Below, piece by piece: positions 1 through 8,470 of a stretch of DNA of 64,000 nucleotides. The stretch lies in assembly GCF_000169175.1 (NCBI RefSeq), contig NZ_AAWS01000022.1:1-64000 (forward strand). Reading direction: 5' to 3'. Numbering within the stretch: position 1 is the first letter of the stretch; each line of letters starts with the position of its first letter. The notes below the pieces were generated by a model that ran no database searches, had not been told where the DNA came from, and worked only from the letters and a program-made list of their open reading frames with translations. The stretch comes from Microscilla marina ATCC 23134 (GTDB taxonomy: Bacteria > Bacteroidota > Bacteroidia > Cytophagales > Microscillaceae). The position numbers were made by a program, and so were the translations under genes.

Positions 1-114
1 ACTTGCTTAATTCTCAACTGAAAGGTAGTTCATTGTACTTGATGCTATATAATTTTATGAATCCTCAAAATTATAAAAAAACCTACAGCTCCATACACTT
101 TTGTCACCCTAAAT

Positions 115-1683
115 TTATTGGGGCATAGCAAATAACCTGTGAAACAAGCCTTCTATGTTGGCAAGCAAGGCAGGTTGTGGTTGTATAATGTACGCCTGAC
201 ATTCAGCCACAATCTGTTGGTGGAGCTGTACTTCGGTGGGTTTTTGCCAGTCTATTGCCCGAAAGGGGATGCTTGACAGTGGTTTTTCTGAAAACTCCAC
301 AATACTACCTTTAACAATGCCTTTGTGACGTAGCCAGGCAAATACCTGGGGGCTGTTCAAAAAAGCCAGCACATAGTAAATACTTTCTTGTACCCCGTCT
401 TTGATAAACAAGGCGGTGACATCTTGAGTGGGAAAAACCCCGGCAGGCACCCAGCTAAACCTAAAGTGATTTTTGTTGGAAATGCGTTCTTTACAAGGCA
501 CAAACAAGCGAGCCACTGGCAAACTAAAGAGGCGGTAGCTACGCAAAAATGCCCAACACCAATAAGGAATGTGTCTATTGTATTGATAGCGTTGCACCAG
601 TTGGTTTTTGTAGGGTTGGAGGTGGGCAAAAAAGTGGGGGAAATCTTTTCTGAGTACGGTTTCTGACTGAATATGGTTGACAAACAAATAAGGGGTAGTT
701 GTTTCGTAACGATATTGTGCCAGTTGTTTTGCTTTGATCACAGGCAACACATGGGCTGCTTCGTTTGTAGTAAGTACTTGAGAAGCGGGCAATTGAAAAG
801 CCTTGTCCAAGCCGCTCACCATTCCATTGCCTATGTGACATATTTCACCTATAATAGGGTATGAGTGGGCTTGGGTAGGAGTACAAGCTTGTTCAAATGC
901 TTGGATGACGGTCAGTTCGCGCGGGGGAGCAAGCAACCAGCGTTGGTTTTGTTTAAACTGTGCTACCTCAAATTTTTCTATGCCTTGGGGTGGTGAGTTG
1001 TGGTGGCGAAGCGTGGTCAATATTTCGGAGGTGAGCCTTTTGCTTTTGTGATATTTTGTTACTTGTATGGTTGATTTTCCCCTGCTTTGGGTTTTGATGT
1101 ATTTAAATACAATGACCGATACACTGGCATTATCAAAAATAGGGGTTTCGTTGAAATGGTAGATTTGTTCAAAACAACCATTTTGTACCATGTAATTACG
1201 CAAGCTCAGCGAATGGGTAGTATTGAGCCAGTATTCAGGGCATATAAAAATAAGTTGCCCCTGGTCGTTGAGGACTTCTATAGATTTAAGAATGAAAATA
1301 AACAGATAATCGCAAAGACGGTTAAAATATGTTTGCCACAGTGGATGAGCCGCCAGTTCTTCTTTAAGTGCAGGTTCCAGGTTTTTCCAGCGAATATAAG
1401 GAGGGTTACCTATCACCAGGTCAAATTTTTGGGTAATATGGGCAGTTACAAAGCTTTGGTACTGTACCCCGTCAAACCCATGGGCAAGGCTGGGGTCTAT
1501 TTCATAAGCTGTGAGGTTATAAAAGCCTTTTTTTTGTAAGCGTTCCATAAAAATGCCCGCTCCACACGAAGGTTCCAACACTTGTGCATCGGAAGGAGCG
1601 TCAGTCAGTGAGATCATAAAGTCAACCACTGCCTCTGGAGTAAAGTATTGACCAAACTTATTTTTTTCTACTTTGTTTGTCAT
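115..1683 (-). CDS. N6-adenine DNA methyltransferase (Eco57I/TaqI-like)
   Basis: Transfers a methyl group from SAM to adenine N6 in DNA. The protein has 522 residues. A QYFTP motif sits at residues 12-16, the SAM-binding motif I (VLEPSCGAGIF) at 35-45 and the catalytic NPPY at 93-96. The order SAM motif then NPPY, with a long C-terminal half, is that of gamma-class enzymes with a TaqI-like target-recognition domain. There is no endonuclease domain in front of the methylase and no restriction gene within the window, though only 114 bases are visible downstream. It may therefore be a solitary or regulatory methylase, or the partner may lie outside. The start is the ATG at 1683, directly before the conserved N-terminus. 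The family call is firm; the target sequence cannot be read from here. Confidence 0.9.
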   Translation of the reverse strand: MTNKVEKNKFGQYFTPEAVVDFMISLTDAPSDAQVLEPSCGAGIFMERLQKKGFYNLTAYEIDPSLAHGFDGVQYQSFVTAHITQKFDLVIGNPPYIRWKNLEPALKEELAAHPLWQTYFNRLCDYLFIFILKSIEVLNDQGQLIFICPEYWLNTTHSLSLRNYMVQNGCFEQIYHFNETPIFDNASVSVIVFKYIKTQSRGKSTIQVTKYHKSKRLTSEILTTLRHHNSPPQGIEKFEVAQFKQNQRWLLAPPRELTVIQAFEQACTPTQAHSYPIIGEICHIGNGMVSGLDKAFQLPASQVLTTNEAAHVLPVIKAKQLAQYRYETTTPYLFVNHIQSETVLRKDFPHFFAHLQPYKNQLVQRYQYNRHIPYWCWAFLRSYRLFSLPVARLFVPCKERISNKNHFRFSWVPAGVFPTQDVTALFIKDGVQESIYYVLAFLNSPQVFAWLRHKGIVKGSIVEFSEKPLSSIPFRAIDWQKPTEVQLHQQIVAECQAYIIQPQPALLANIEGLFHRLFAMPQ

Positions 1684-1775
1684 TCATTTTGAGGACTGTA
1701 TGTCAAGTAAATAATGGCAGTATTATACCTGAAAAAAAGAGTGCTGGGTGGCTATTTAACGACCTTGCTTTGTAT

Positions 1776-2051
1776 TTATGGTGTGGCAGCAGTAAAAGGA
1801 GTGAGCAAACCTATCAACAAACCTACAGCACCTTGTTTATCAAGTGTTTGCCTGAGTTCTTTTAGGGCAATTGAACTCATGCCAAGTTTGTTGGCAAGCG
1901 CTGGGCTGCCTTGTCCATTGATAAAAGCCTGTAGTGCGTTTGCCGACACCCCAAGTTTGCTACTAATAGATGCCGATACTTTTCCTTTGAGCAATTGCTG
2001 GAGTTGGTTGGTAGAAATGCCACATTTGGTGGCTAAATGAGTCAGAGCCAT
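1776..2051 (-). CDS. Small protein with three 23-residue HTH-like repeats
   Basis: A 91-residue protein that I do not recognise. The first 70 residues are three tandem units with an exact 23-residue period. The Lys-x-Gly cores lie at residues 9-11, 32-34 and 55-57, each followed by a Ser-x-x-x-Leu helix (for example KLGVSANAL and KLGMSSIAL). Each unit looks like a short helix-turn-helix. The C-terminus (AVGLLIGLLTPF) is hydrophobic. The next gene on the same strand ends 348 bases upstream, so it is probably transcribed alone. A DNA-binding or protein-binding helical repeat is possible, but there is no evidence for a specific function. Confidence 0.6.
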   Translation of the reverse strand: MALTHLATKCGISTNQLQQLLKGKVSASISSKLGVSANALQAFINGQGSPALANKLGMSSIALKELRQTLDKQGAVGLLIGLLTPFTAATP

Positions 2052-2398
2052 AAGTTGAATAGTTTGTTTTGCCTAAAAGTACTATTTTTTTATAAAAACC
2101 TGGTGGTAGTGTTTGTCTTAAATCATGTTTTTTTGAGGTGAATTTATTTTGTGGCCTTTTTTAGGAATGGTGAGAAATTAAATTACCATTCTTGAGGTAG
2201 AGGTTTTGTTTTGAGACGAGGCTATTTTTTGCGCCCATAGCAGCGCTACGGGCAATAAAAATAACGAAGTATCAAGGCGAAAAATCACCCCTCAGAGTGT
2301 AAATTTATTTTTGAACAATTCCTTAAGTGCAAAACACTGACTCCTTTTGACAAGAGTCAGTGTTTTTACAGGTTCATTTCCTCATGAACGAGCGACTG
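2052..2398. other. Gene-free stretch
   Basis: No credible reading frame on either strand. It holds a small imperfect hairpin near 2232-2252 (GCCCATAGC paired with GCTACGGGC) and the terminator of the cold-shock gene at 2331-2366. Confidence 0.6.
2331..2366 (-). terminator. Terminator hairpin after the cold-shock gene
   Basis: A perfect 13-bp stem (AAAACACTGACTC with GAGTCAGTGTTTT) around a 10-base loop. It lies 33 bases beyond the stop codon of the minus-strand cold-shock gene. On the minus strand the T-run is formed by the end of the stem. Confidence 0.7.
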
Positions 2399-2851
2399 TT
2401 ACTTGAATACTTTTACTTCGGTAGCTGCAGGGCCTTTTTGTCCCATTACTACTTCATAGGTCACTACGTTGTTTTCTTTAATGTCTTCTAGTACATTGTT
2501 GATGTGCACAAAGATTTTCTCCTTGGTTTTTGAGTCCTTAATAAAGCCGTACCCTTTGTCATCGTTAAAATAAGTCACAATTCCCTTTCTTACCGGATCT
2601 TCGTCTTCCTCGTTGTGCTTAGGTACTCCAATTTCAATATCTTCGGCATTTATTTCTTCCTTCTTTTGCTCAGGATCGGGTGGCGTGTTGGTAATGTTAC
2701 CAAACTCATCCACATAAGCAATCATGTCTTCCAATTTTGAAGACTTCTCTTTTTCTTTTTTAGCCAGTCGCTTCTGTGCTTTTTCTTTTCTTTTACGCTC
2801 TTTTTTGTTTCTTACTTCTTTTTTACCAAATGTTTCTTGAGATCTACCCAT
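2399..2851 (-). CDS. Cold-shock domain protein with basic N-terminal extension
   Basis: A 150-residue nucleic-acid-binding protein. Residues 1-45 are very rich in Lys, Glu and Arg and probably form a charged helix. Residues 48-85 are an acidic linker. Residues 86-150 form a cold-shock OB fold with RNP1 (KGYGFIKD) and RNP2 (IFVHINN). It likely binds single-stranded RNA or DNA and acts as an RNA chaperone, with the basic tail adding affinity. Lysine-tailed CSD proteins of this length are common in Bacteroidota next to the short Csp type (see 45300). It stands alone, with an 826-base gene-free leader upstream and a strong terminator downstream. Confidence 0.88.
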   Translation of the reverse strand: MGRSQETFGKKEVRNKKERKRKEKAQKRLAKKEKEKSSKLEDMIAYVDEFGNITNTPPDPEQKKEEINAEDIEIGVPKHNEEDEDPVRKGIVTYFNDDKGYGFIKDSKTKEKIFVHINNVLEDIKENNVVTYEVVMGQKGPAATEVKVFK

Positions 2852-3677
2852 AAATGAATGTTAGAGTTTATAAAAAATTTAAGTTTGGATGCATTGCAAA
2901 AAAATAATTGCAAAGAAAGAGATCTTATCTGTACAGATACATCTTTTGAAATGCTTCTCAGGCATAGTATATTTCTTAAACATACGATCAATTGAACAAC
3001 CTGAAAAGTTATCTAAACTATTTGATGGCTCAGCAACATGAGGAATTAACCAGAATGTTTGATGTATGGAGTGATAAGATGTAGCCTATGAAAAAGTAAA
3101 TATAACGTTTTTTTTGCCGGAAAGAAAATCTTAGTTGCGAAAGGTTTGGTTAATTAGATTTTAAATAGATAAAATAGGTGTTTTCACTTACTTTTTTAAA
3201 AAATGGAAGGTTTTTGATGATGGATTCGCTTAAGCAGGCAAGTTCTATAATTGTCATACGGTACCAATTTATCACCACCAATTTTAAGGGGAGTTTTGCT
3301 ATATAGCATATCTTCTTGGCGTGTCCTCGTAGCTAAATTCGACTTGGGTTGTTTTACTAACTCAAGTTACGCAGTTTTCTGAAGGTCACATGTTTCTATT
3401 GTTAAATGGCTATATTGTTGCGCAATGCGTAGCCCAACCATTGAGTAATAAAGCCATATAACCCTCAAAATAAGTAGGTCAGCGTAACTTCAGTTACTAA
3501 GCAAATTTTGCTTCAGTGAACTGTCACATATTTGCGCCTATTGAAACCAAAGCGAAGTAGCCCAGCCAGGCAACAAAAAAACTTTTAAGTCTGGATAAGT
3601 CATTATTTATGGACTACAAACTAATTCATGTACTTTTGCGCAAACTGGTTTTAAAACTTTAAACTTTCTGAAAAAAA
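2852..3677. other. Long gene-free stretch
   Basis: An AT-rich intergenic region of 826 bases between divergent genes. The minus-strand cold-shock gene probably has a long 5' leader here, as such genes often do. A separated inverted pair AGTTACGC/GCGTAACT lies near 3370 and 3483. I found no tRNA-like fold and no coding frame. Confidence 0.5.
3631..3638 (+). promoter_or_regulatory. Possible -7 box for rpiB
   Basis: TACTTTTG fits the Bacteroidota -7 consensus TAnnTTTG and lies 40 bases before the rpiB start codon. The expected TTTG -33 box is not clear, so this is tentative. Confidence 0.3.
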
Positions 3678-4106
3678 ATGAAAATAGCCATTGGTGGCGA
3701 TCACGCCGGATTTGCCTATAAAGAAGCAGTAGTGGCACTTTTGAAAGACAAAGGTGTGGCAGTAGAGGATTTTGGTCCCTTTAGCGAAGAGTCGGTAGAC
3801 TATCCTGATTTTGTGCACCCGGTAGCCAAAAAAGTAGACGCTAAAGAAGCCGACCTGGGTATATTGATTTGTGGTAGTGGCAATGGGGTAGCAATGACTG
3901 CCAACAAATACCAAAGTGTAAGAGCTGCCTTGTGTTGGCAAACCGAGCTTGCTGCTTTGGCTCGTCAGCATAACAACGCCAATGTGTTGTGTATTCCAGC
4001 ACGTTTTGTAGACCTTGCCCTTGCCAAGAATATGGTAGAAACGTTTTTAAACGAAAGTTTTGAGGGAGGGCGTCATGAGCGTCGGGTAAATAAAATAAGC
4101 TGCTAA
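3678..4106 (+). CDS. rpiB: Ribose-5-phosphate isomerase B
   Basis: Interconverts ribose 5-phosphate and ribulose 5-phosphate in the cytoplasmic pentose phosphate pathway. The 142-residue length is normal for the RpiB/LacAB family. The N-terminal GGDHAGF (residues 6-12) carries the conserved Asp-His. ICGSGNG holds the catalytic Cys and phosphate loop, and RQHNNANVL matches the family RxHNxANVL motif that contributes phosphate-binding His and Arg. A weak hairpin (TACCACCC with GGGTGGTA, 4113-4146) follows the stop codon. No RpiA is seen in the window. The gene appears to be transcribed alone. Confidence 0.95.
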   Translation: MKIAIGGDHAGFAYKEAVVALLKDKGVAVEDFGPFSEESVDYPDFVHPVAKKVDAKEADLGILICGSGNGVAMTANKYQSVRAALCWQTELAALARQHNNANVLCIPARFVDLALAKNMVETFLNESFEGGRHERRVNKISC

Positions 4107-4237
4107 AACAACTACCACCCTGACAAATAGACTTGTGGGGGTGGTAAGCAGTTGAGGCATTACTTCTGAGTGAGCCCTGTCAGACTGATTGTTTAGCCAT
4201 TTATCAAACATAAAATATCCAAAGTAGTAACCTGAAT

Positions 4238-4867
4238 ATGAAAAACCACCTTGACCTCTACAACAAGTATTATGTAGACCGACAGTTTGAAAAAGCGGAT
4301 CTTTTTGAATTACTAGCCGATAAGTATCAAATAAAAGTTGTTTTATACCCTGGAAGTTTTGTTCATATTACTCCATCCTTTATTATTCCCAAGGCATATT
4401 ATGTAGACGCTGACAAAGCCGCAAAAAAGTTCTTCGCCAATAAAGAAGATGTGATGGGGTTGATCGGTAAAAACAAGATTTATTCAGAAGACACAGTGCT
4501 TGACTTTTTTGGGCAAGACTATTTCAAACCTATTGATATACAGGAAGAGACAGTTGATTTACTGGTGTCTCAATATGCTGGACCTATATCGCAAGCGTGT
4601 AAAAAGTACTTAAAAAAAGGGGGACATTTGCTGGTAAACAACAGCCATGCAGATGCAGGAATTGCAGCGTTAGACCCAGATTTCCAGCTGGTTGGTGTAG
4701 TAAAGTCAAGCAAGGGGAAACATAGAATTGACGAGCGTACACTGGGTGAGTACTTTTGTCCCAAAAAAGACTTAGACCTCTCTATTGAATACCTGTTAAA
4801 GCTGGGTAAAGGTGTAGGGTATACCAAAACAGCAGACTCTTATATTTTTGAAAAATGCTGTAGTTAA
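4238..4867 (+). CDS. Hypothetical protein, possible methyltransferase-like fold
   Basis: A 209-residue soluble protein with no signal peptide and no family I can name. The segment KKYLKKGGHLLVNNSHADAG resembles the late strand-and-loop part of a Rossmann-type SAM methyltransferase, but I see no clear glycine-rich SAM motif I. The C-terminal half has a GKGVGYTKTADSYIFEKC ending. It begins 131 bases after rpiB and could share its transcript, but nothing ties the functions together. Coding status is well supported by length and composition; the fold is only a guess. Confidence 0.7.
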   Translation: MKNHLDLYNKYYVDRQFEKADLFELLADKYQIKVVLYPGSFVHITPSFIIPKAYYVDADKAAKKFFANKEDVMGLIGKNKIYSEDTVLDFFGQDYFKPIDIQEETVDLLVSQYAGPISQACKKYLKKGGHLLVNNSHADAGIAALDPDFQLVGVVKSSKGKHRIDERTLGEYFCPKKDLDLSIEYLLKLGKGVGYTKTADSYIFEKCCS

Positions 4868-4945
4868 AAGCCCCGACAGGGGGCAAGCTTTAAGCGACAA
4901 GTCGCAAGTCCTTAGATACCGATGAATATCGGTGCTAGACCCTGT
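4868..4945. repeat. Dispersed palindromic repeat, copy 1
   Basis: Contains the palindrome ACCGATGAATATCGGT at 4918-4933 next to CTTAGAT and to a GC-rich GCCCCGACAGG segment. The same combination recurs in reverse orientation at 24350-24412 and 25790-25860. It is an intergenic REP-like family. Confidence 0.7.
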
Positions 4946-5204
4946 TCCACAAGTAACTACACTTTTATATCACTTTGATTTTCAGCAGCTTACAAAAAGC
5001 GTAGTTAGAAGCTTCGACAAGGTTCTAGGTGTACCTTGTTCTACAGGCAACTAATAAATTCATAGGATGCTTATTTTCCAGGGGGGAACTTGTGTACAGC
5101 TTTGCTGAGTTTCTAAATCCTTCGAAGCAAGTTGTTGTGGTGTTTGAAAATGGCAGCACATTGTCGCCCACAAGCTTGACCAACAGCCTTATAAAAAAAG
5201 GCTA
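4946..5204. other. Gene-free stretch
   Basis: No coding frame. It is filled with short repeat-like pieces (for example a second gcttcgacaaggttctag segment) and separates repeat copy 1 from the larger repeat at 5205. Confidence 0.4.
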
Positions 5205-5397
5205 ATACCAAATCGTTGCCATTACCCTTACACTAATGTATGTCTATATCTAAAAGCCATCACCAAGCTTGTCCCCTCCTCTTGGTCTTAAGCGCAGCTG
5301 ACCAAGAGAACGGGTAACGATAGCGAAGAACTTGGTCTTGCCAAAAAAGACCACTACAAGTGAAGTTTGTATGGGTTTTCAATCAGACTTGGTATAA
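5205..5397. repeat. About 180-bp dispersed repeat, copy A
   Basis: Nearly the same sequence occurs in the same orientation at 24064-24235. Shared blocks include CACCAAGCTTGTCCCCTCC, GCGCAGCTGACCAAGAGA and GCCAAAAAAGACCACTACAA. The ends carry a short inverted pair (ATACCAA/TTGGTAT), and a 9-bp stem CTCTTGGTC/GACCAAGAG lies inside this copy. It is non-coding. Confidence 0.8.
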
Positions 5398-5441
5398 GAG
5401 GGCAAAAAGGGAAATGAAGAAGGTAGGTGTATGTCATGAGG

Positions 5442-6416
5442 TCAATCTGTGATAAGTTCTATAGTAACAATATCGCGTTGACGCCCTTGGAAGTCTTGCA
5501 TATGCACGATAGCATCTCGTTGGCTAGTAATTTTTATGGGGATTCCTGGGTAATAATAAAACTCCATTTTGCAATGGTCACGGATGTCGATTTGGGCATT
5601 TTTTAGTATATTCTTTGCCTTATCGGCAGTTAAGCCCATCTTTTTTAAAAGATTAGTCATCATTTGCATCGCATCTTTAGGGTTGAGTTTGAGCTGTTGT
5701 ACCATGATACAGCGTTGTTGGGCGGTATCTACCGATTGAAAGTATAAGCTAGCGTCCGCTTTTATAGGAGCCCCCCCAAACAGGTTAGGGAGTTGGTCTT
5801 CATATTGTACACTATCAACTACATTATACTGTGCCCCAAAAGGGGAGTGAATGAAGGCCAGTTCTTTAAATACCTGTTGTTCGAGCCCTTGCTTTGACTT
5901 GTACATCACCAAAAAAGGAGTCATTATTTTTTTCAATTGAATGTTGGCATCGGTGCTCAGTTTGGCGCCTGCTACTTTGATGATTTCTTGCATCATCTCT
6001 TCCATCATTTTGCTTATCTCCCGCCAGTTTTCAATGCCTTGAAACTCACCATATTCATTGGTAGTATAAATCACATCTAAGAATTTGTACTTGGTAAATT
6101 TATCTCGTAGCTCTTGAGGGATAGAGAGTTGTTTTGACAAATTGTTTTTATAACTCCACTTAATTTTATAGCCTTTTTCGGTGGAGTCTATCACCTCAAA
6201 ACGGGCAATGTAGGCATTTTTTTGGTCTTTGATCAATTGATCTTTTTCCCATTTTTTTTTGGTTTTGGTTACTCTAAACCTATATACATCGCCTTTTGCC
6301 CAATAAGCAATAAAGTTTATTTTGGTAGAATTGTGGGGTGTTTGTGCGCTGGTGACAACAGGCTGTATAGCCGTTAACAGAAAAAGTATCCAGTAGTTTT
6401 TTTTCATTGTACTCAA
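5442..6416 (-). CDS. Secreted hypothetical protein
   Basis: A 324-residue protein with a signal peptide at about residues 1-24 (cleavage after VTSAQ). The mature part is rich in Lys, Gln and aromatic beta-strand-like segments, such as YKIKWSYKNN and CKMEFYYYPGIPIKIT. There is no lipobox, transmembrane segment or known domain. It probably resides in the periplasm or is secreted. It is not obviously in an operon; the minus-strand gene upstream starts at 7025 and has its own terminator. I cannot assign a function. Confidence 0.75.
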   Translation of the reverse strand: MSTMKKNYWILFLLTAIQPVVTSAQTPHNSTKINFIAYWAKGDVYRFRVTKTKKKWEKDQLIKDQKNAYIARFEVIDSTEKGYKIKWSYKNNLSKQLSIPQELRDKFTKYKFLDVIYTTNEYGEFQGIENWREISKMMEEMMQEIIKVAGAKLSTDANIQLKKIMTPFLVMYKSKQGLEQQVFKELAFIHSPFGAQYNVVDSVQYEDQLPNLFGGAPIKADASLYFQSVDTAQQRCIMVQQLKLNPKDAMQMMTNLLKKMGLTADKAKNILKNAQIDIRDHCKMEFYYYPGIPIKITSQRDAIVHMQDFQGRQRDIVTIELITD

Positions 6417-6540
6417 AAGGTGTTGTGTAGTTTACAATCAGTGTAGCAAGTGTTCAAATAAGTAAAAAACGAGTGCTTTACCAAGCTTTCATTATGTATC
6501 AATACCTGCACATTGGTTTGAAATGGATATTGCTTAAGCA

Positions 6541-6573
6541 AAAAACAGCAAAATGTGGTATTTTGCTGTTTTT
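6541..6573 (-). terminator. Strong terminator after the 141-residue membrane protein gene
   Basis: A perfect 14-bp stem (AAAAACAGCAAAAT with ATTTTGCTGTTTTT) around a 5-base loop, ending in T-runs on both strands. It lies 27 bases past the stop of the gene at 6600-7025. Confidence 0.85.
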
Positions 6574-6599
6574 TGTACAAGAAAGAAAGGCGATTTTTT

Positions 6600-7025
6600 T
6601 TAATAAAACAATAATCGGGCAACAATCATCCAAATCCCCAATGCAATACCGACTAACCCAAGTTTGCCCTGAATAGGACGCAAGCGGGCAATAAGTCTTT
6701 CTCCTTTTTCCTGTGCTTCTTCGCTGTTAGAGAGCACCAACTTGTTGATAACAGCGTAGCCTAATATAAAACCTAGCACGGCTTCGGTAATGCCTCCGGC
6801 AAGCCAGGTAAACCACCATAGGGCATGGTACTTAAGCAAGCTTATAAACAAAAATGTTTTGATGATAGACCAAATTCCCCAGGCACAAAAGATGAGCCCT
6901 AGCCACCCTTGATAAGGGGCAATTTTATCTAAAATTTCTTTTGCATCAGGACGTCGTGAAAGCAGCAACGACGGCGCAGCAAGAATGCCTAAAGCAATCA
7001 GAATTAATCCGTATAAGATGTTCAT
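6600..7025 (-). CDS. Four-helix membrane protein with internal duplication
   Basis: A 141-residue inner-membrane protein with four hydrophobic segments at about residues 3-22, 40-60, 68-92 and 122-141. Two similar blocks, APYQGWLGLIFCAWGIWSII (about 37-56) and RPIQGKLGLVGIALGIWMIV (about 116-135), suggest an internal duplication of a Pro-x-Gln-Gly-x-Leu-Gly helix. There are no catalytic motifs. The family is unknown to me. It ends at a strong terminator and has a 268-base AT-rich gap upstream. Confidence 0.75.
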   Translation of the reverse strand: MNILYGLILIALGILAAPSLLLSRRPDAKEILDKIAPYQGWLGLIFCAWGIWSIIKTFLFISLLKYHALWWFTWLAGGITEAVLGFILGYAVINKLVLSNSEEAQEKGERLIARLRPIQGKLGLVGIALGIWMIVARLLFY

Positions 7026-7293
7026 GAACTATATATTTAAAGATTGTTAATTTGCTTTGTTGTACGTAACCCATTACACAAGGTTTTCGTCATCACCCCC
7101 CATATTTTATATGTTGGGTGCCAGTGTTGAGAATTAGATTTACCAAAGAGCTAATTATATTATAAGCTTAATTTCGGATGACTTTAATTTTATATCCTAC
7201 ACCTGATACAGTGGAGTTGTGGTCTCAGTCGCTAGTTTTTTACACCTTTCTAATCAAGCTTGGAGCTTTTCTAAAGGTTACATGCTACTGACC

Positions 7294-8460
7294 TTAAAAA
7301 ACTTCAAAGTTAATGGTTAATGTAGTTGCTATATTAGTGCTCGTTTGGGTATGTTGAGTGTCTACATCAAACAATTGACGGACACTGTTGCCTGCCAGAT
7401 CTTCCAAACGAGTGTCTATGTATAAAGTATATTTGCCTGACAGCCATTGTTGGGTGGGAGCAAACCTGATTTCTTTTTCGGTGTTGGCAGTGCCCCATTT
7501 GCCCTTTACTTCTTGGCCCTCTGCGTTGCTTATATACAAATAGCGTTGTACCAAAGCGTGGTCTATTGTGTGTAATGCATTGATAACAAGTGGCTTTTTA
7601 CTATTGCCTTTAGGCAACTGCAATGCCCATTTTTTAGGGTGAGGTTGGGTGCGATCGGCTTGAGTAGTAGTAAACCTTTTTTGAAAAGAAGCTTTGAGCT
7701 CCCTGCCTTGGGCATCTTGCCAGTTTTTATCTATTTCCAGCGTATAAACTTGTCCGGGGTTGAGCGGTGTACCTGCTTCGTGGTGGGGGCGAAGCCCCCG
7801 CTTGATGCGCCCAGGGTCAAAAAATAAAGTAAGTCGGGTACGGTTATGGTTCCAGAGTTCTTCTCTGATGGGTACAAATACATGGGGTACTTCTGCTCCG
7901 TTGGCGTCTCGTATTTTGATAAACTTTTTGGCTTGACCTTGCCGCATAGGAGCCGAAAAATACACATACATCCGCAGCAAATTGGCAGGCAATGTCGAGG
8001 CACTGGGGTATACCTTGGTTACAAAAGTAGCCGGCGAAGGTGGTGCATCGATCTCAAAACGGTAAGGTACACTGGAGTGGCTAAATAAATGATTTTGTTG
8101 GACAAAACTGGCTAATTCAAGTAGGCGAAGTTCGCAGTAATAGTGCAGGTCGTTTACCCAAAAAAAGCGAGGTTTGAAACAGAGCAGGGTTTGCTTGATA
8201 AAATAATCGCCTATAATGCTGGGCTGGTCAGTATCTGCTGGTTTTTTGCCCCCGGTGTATACCGGAAACAACTTTTTCCAGTCTTGGGCAATCGGTTTTT
8301 TTTGTTGCAAAGCTGTCAACAACTGCTCAGGTAAATTTTTTACTTTTAGCACCCCATAGTCAGCTTTTTGGCGGTTGGTTTCCAGCCAAATGACAGGGGG
8401 CTGTTGTGCCATCAACACCTGAGGCAGCAATACAAATAAAAAGAGGCAGAGGTTTTTCAT
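7294..8460 (-). CDS. Secreted protein with Ig-like domains, downstream of sigZ
   Basis: I place the start at the ATG at 8460, giving 388 residues, because it begins a clean signal peptide (MKNLCLFLFVLLPQVLMAQ). The longer frame to 8547 would overlap sigZ and put a basic stretch before it. The mature protein has a middle segment YVYFSAPMRQGQAKKFIKI that matches the Ig-like fold of SbsA-type domains, a second strand-rich domain near FTTTQADRTQPHPKKW and a third near the C-terminus (GKYTLYIDTRLEDLAG). It likely acts in the periplasm or on the surface. It starts 10 bases after the sigZ stop codon, so the two are almost certainly co-transcribed; a role linked to the SigZ stimulus is inference. Confidence 0.8.
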   Translation of the reverse strand: MKNLCLFLFVLLPQVLMAQQPPVIWLETNRQKADYGVLKVKNLPEQLLTALQQKKPIAQDWKKLFPVYTGGKKPADTDQPSIIGDYFIKQTLLCFKPRFFWVNDLHYYCELRLLELASFVQQNHLFSHSSVPYRFEIDAPPSPATFVTKVYPSASTLPANLLRMYVYFSAPMRQGQAKKFIKIRDANGAEVPHVFVPIREELWNHNRTRLTLFFDPGRIKRGLRPHHEAGTPLNPGQVYTLEIDKNWQDAQGRELKASFQKRFTTTQADRTQPHPKKWALQLPKGNSKKPLVINALHTIDHALVQRYLYISNAEGQEVKGKWGTANTEKEIRFAPTQQWLSGKYTLYIDTRLEDLAGNSVRQLFDVDTQHTQTSTNIATTLTINFEVF

Positions 8461-8470
8461 CAAGAATTTT

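Noticed and set aside
1087-1539. 150-residue frame opposite to the methyltransferase
   Set aside because: The other strand holds intact methylase motifs; the frame is a shadow.
3370-3490. Inverted repeat AGTTACGC/GCGTAACT as an RNA gene
   Set aside because: The arms are only 8 bp and more than 100 bases apart; no further fold supports a structured RNA.
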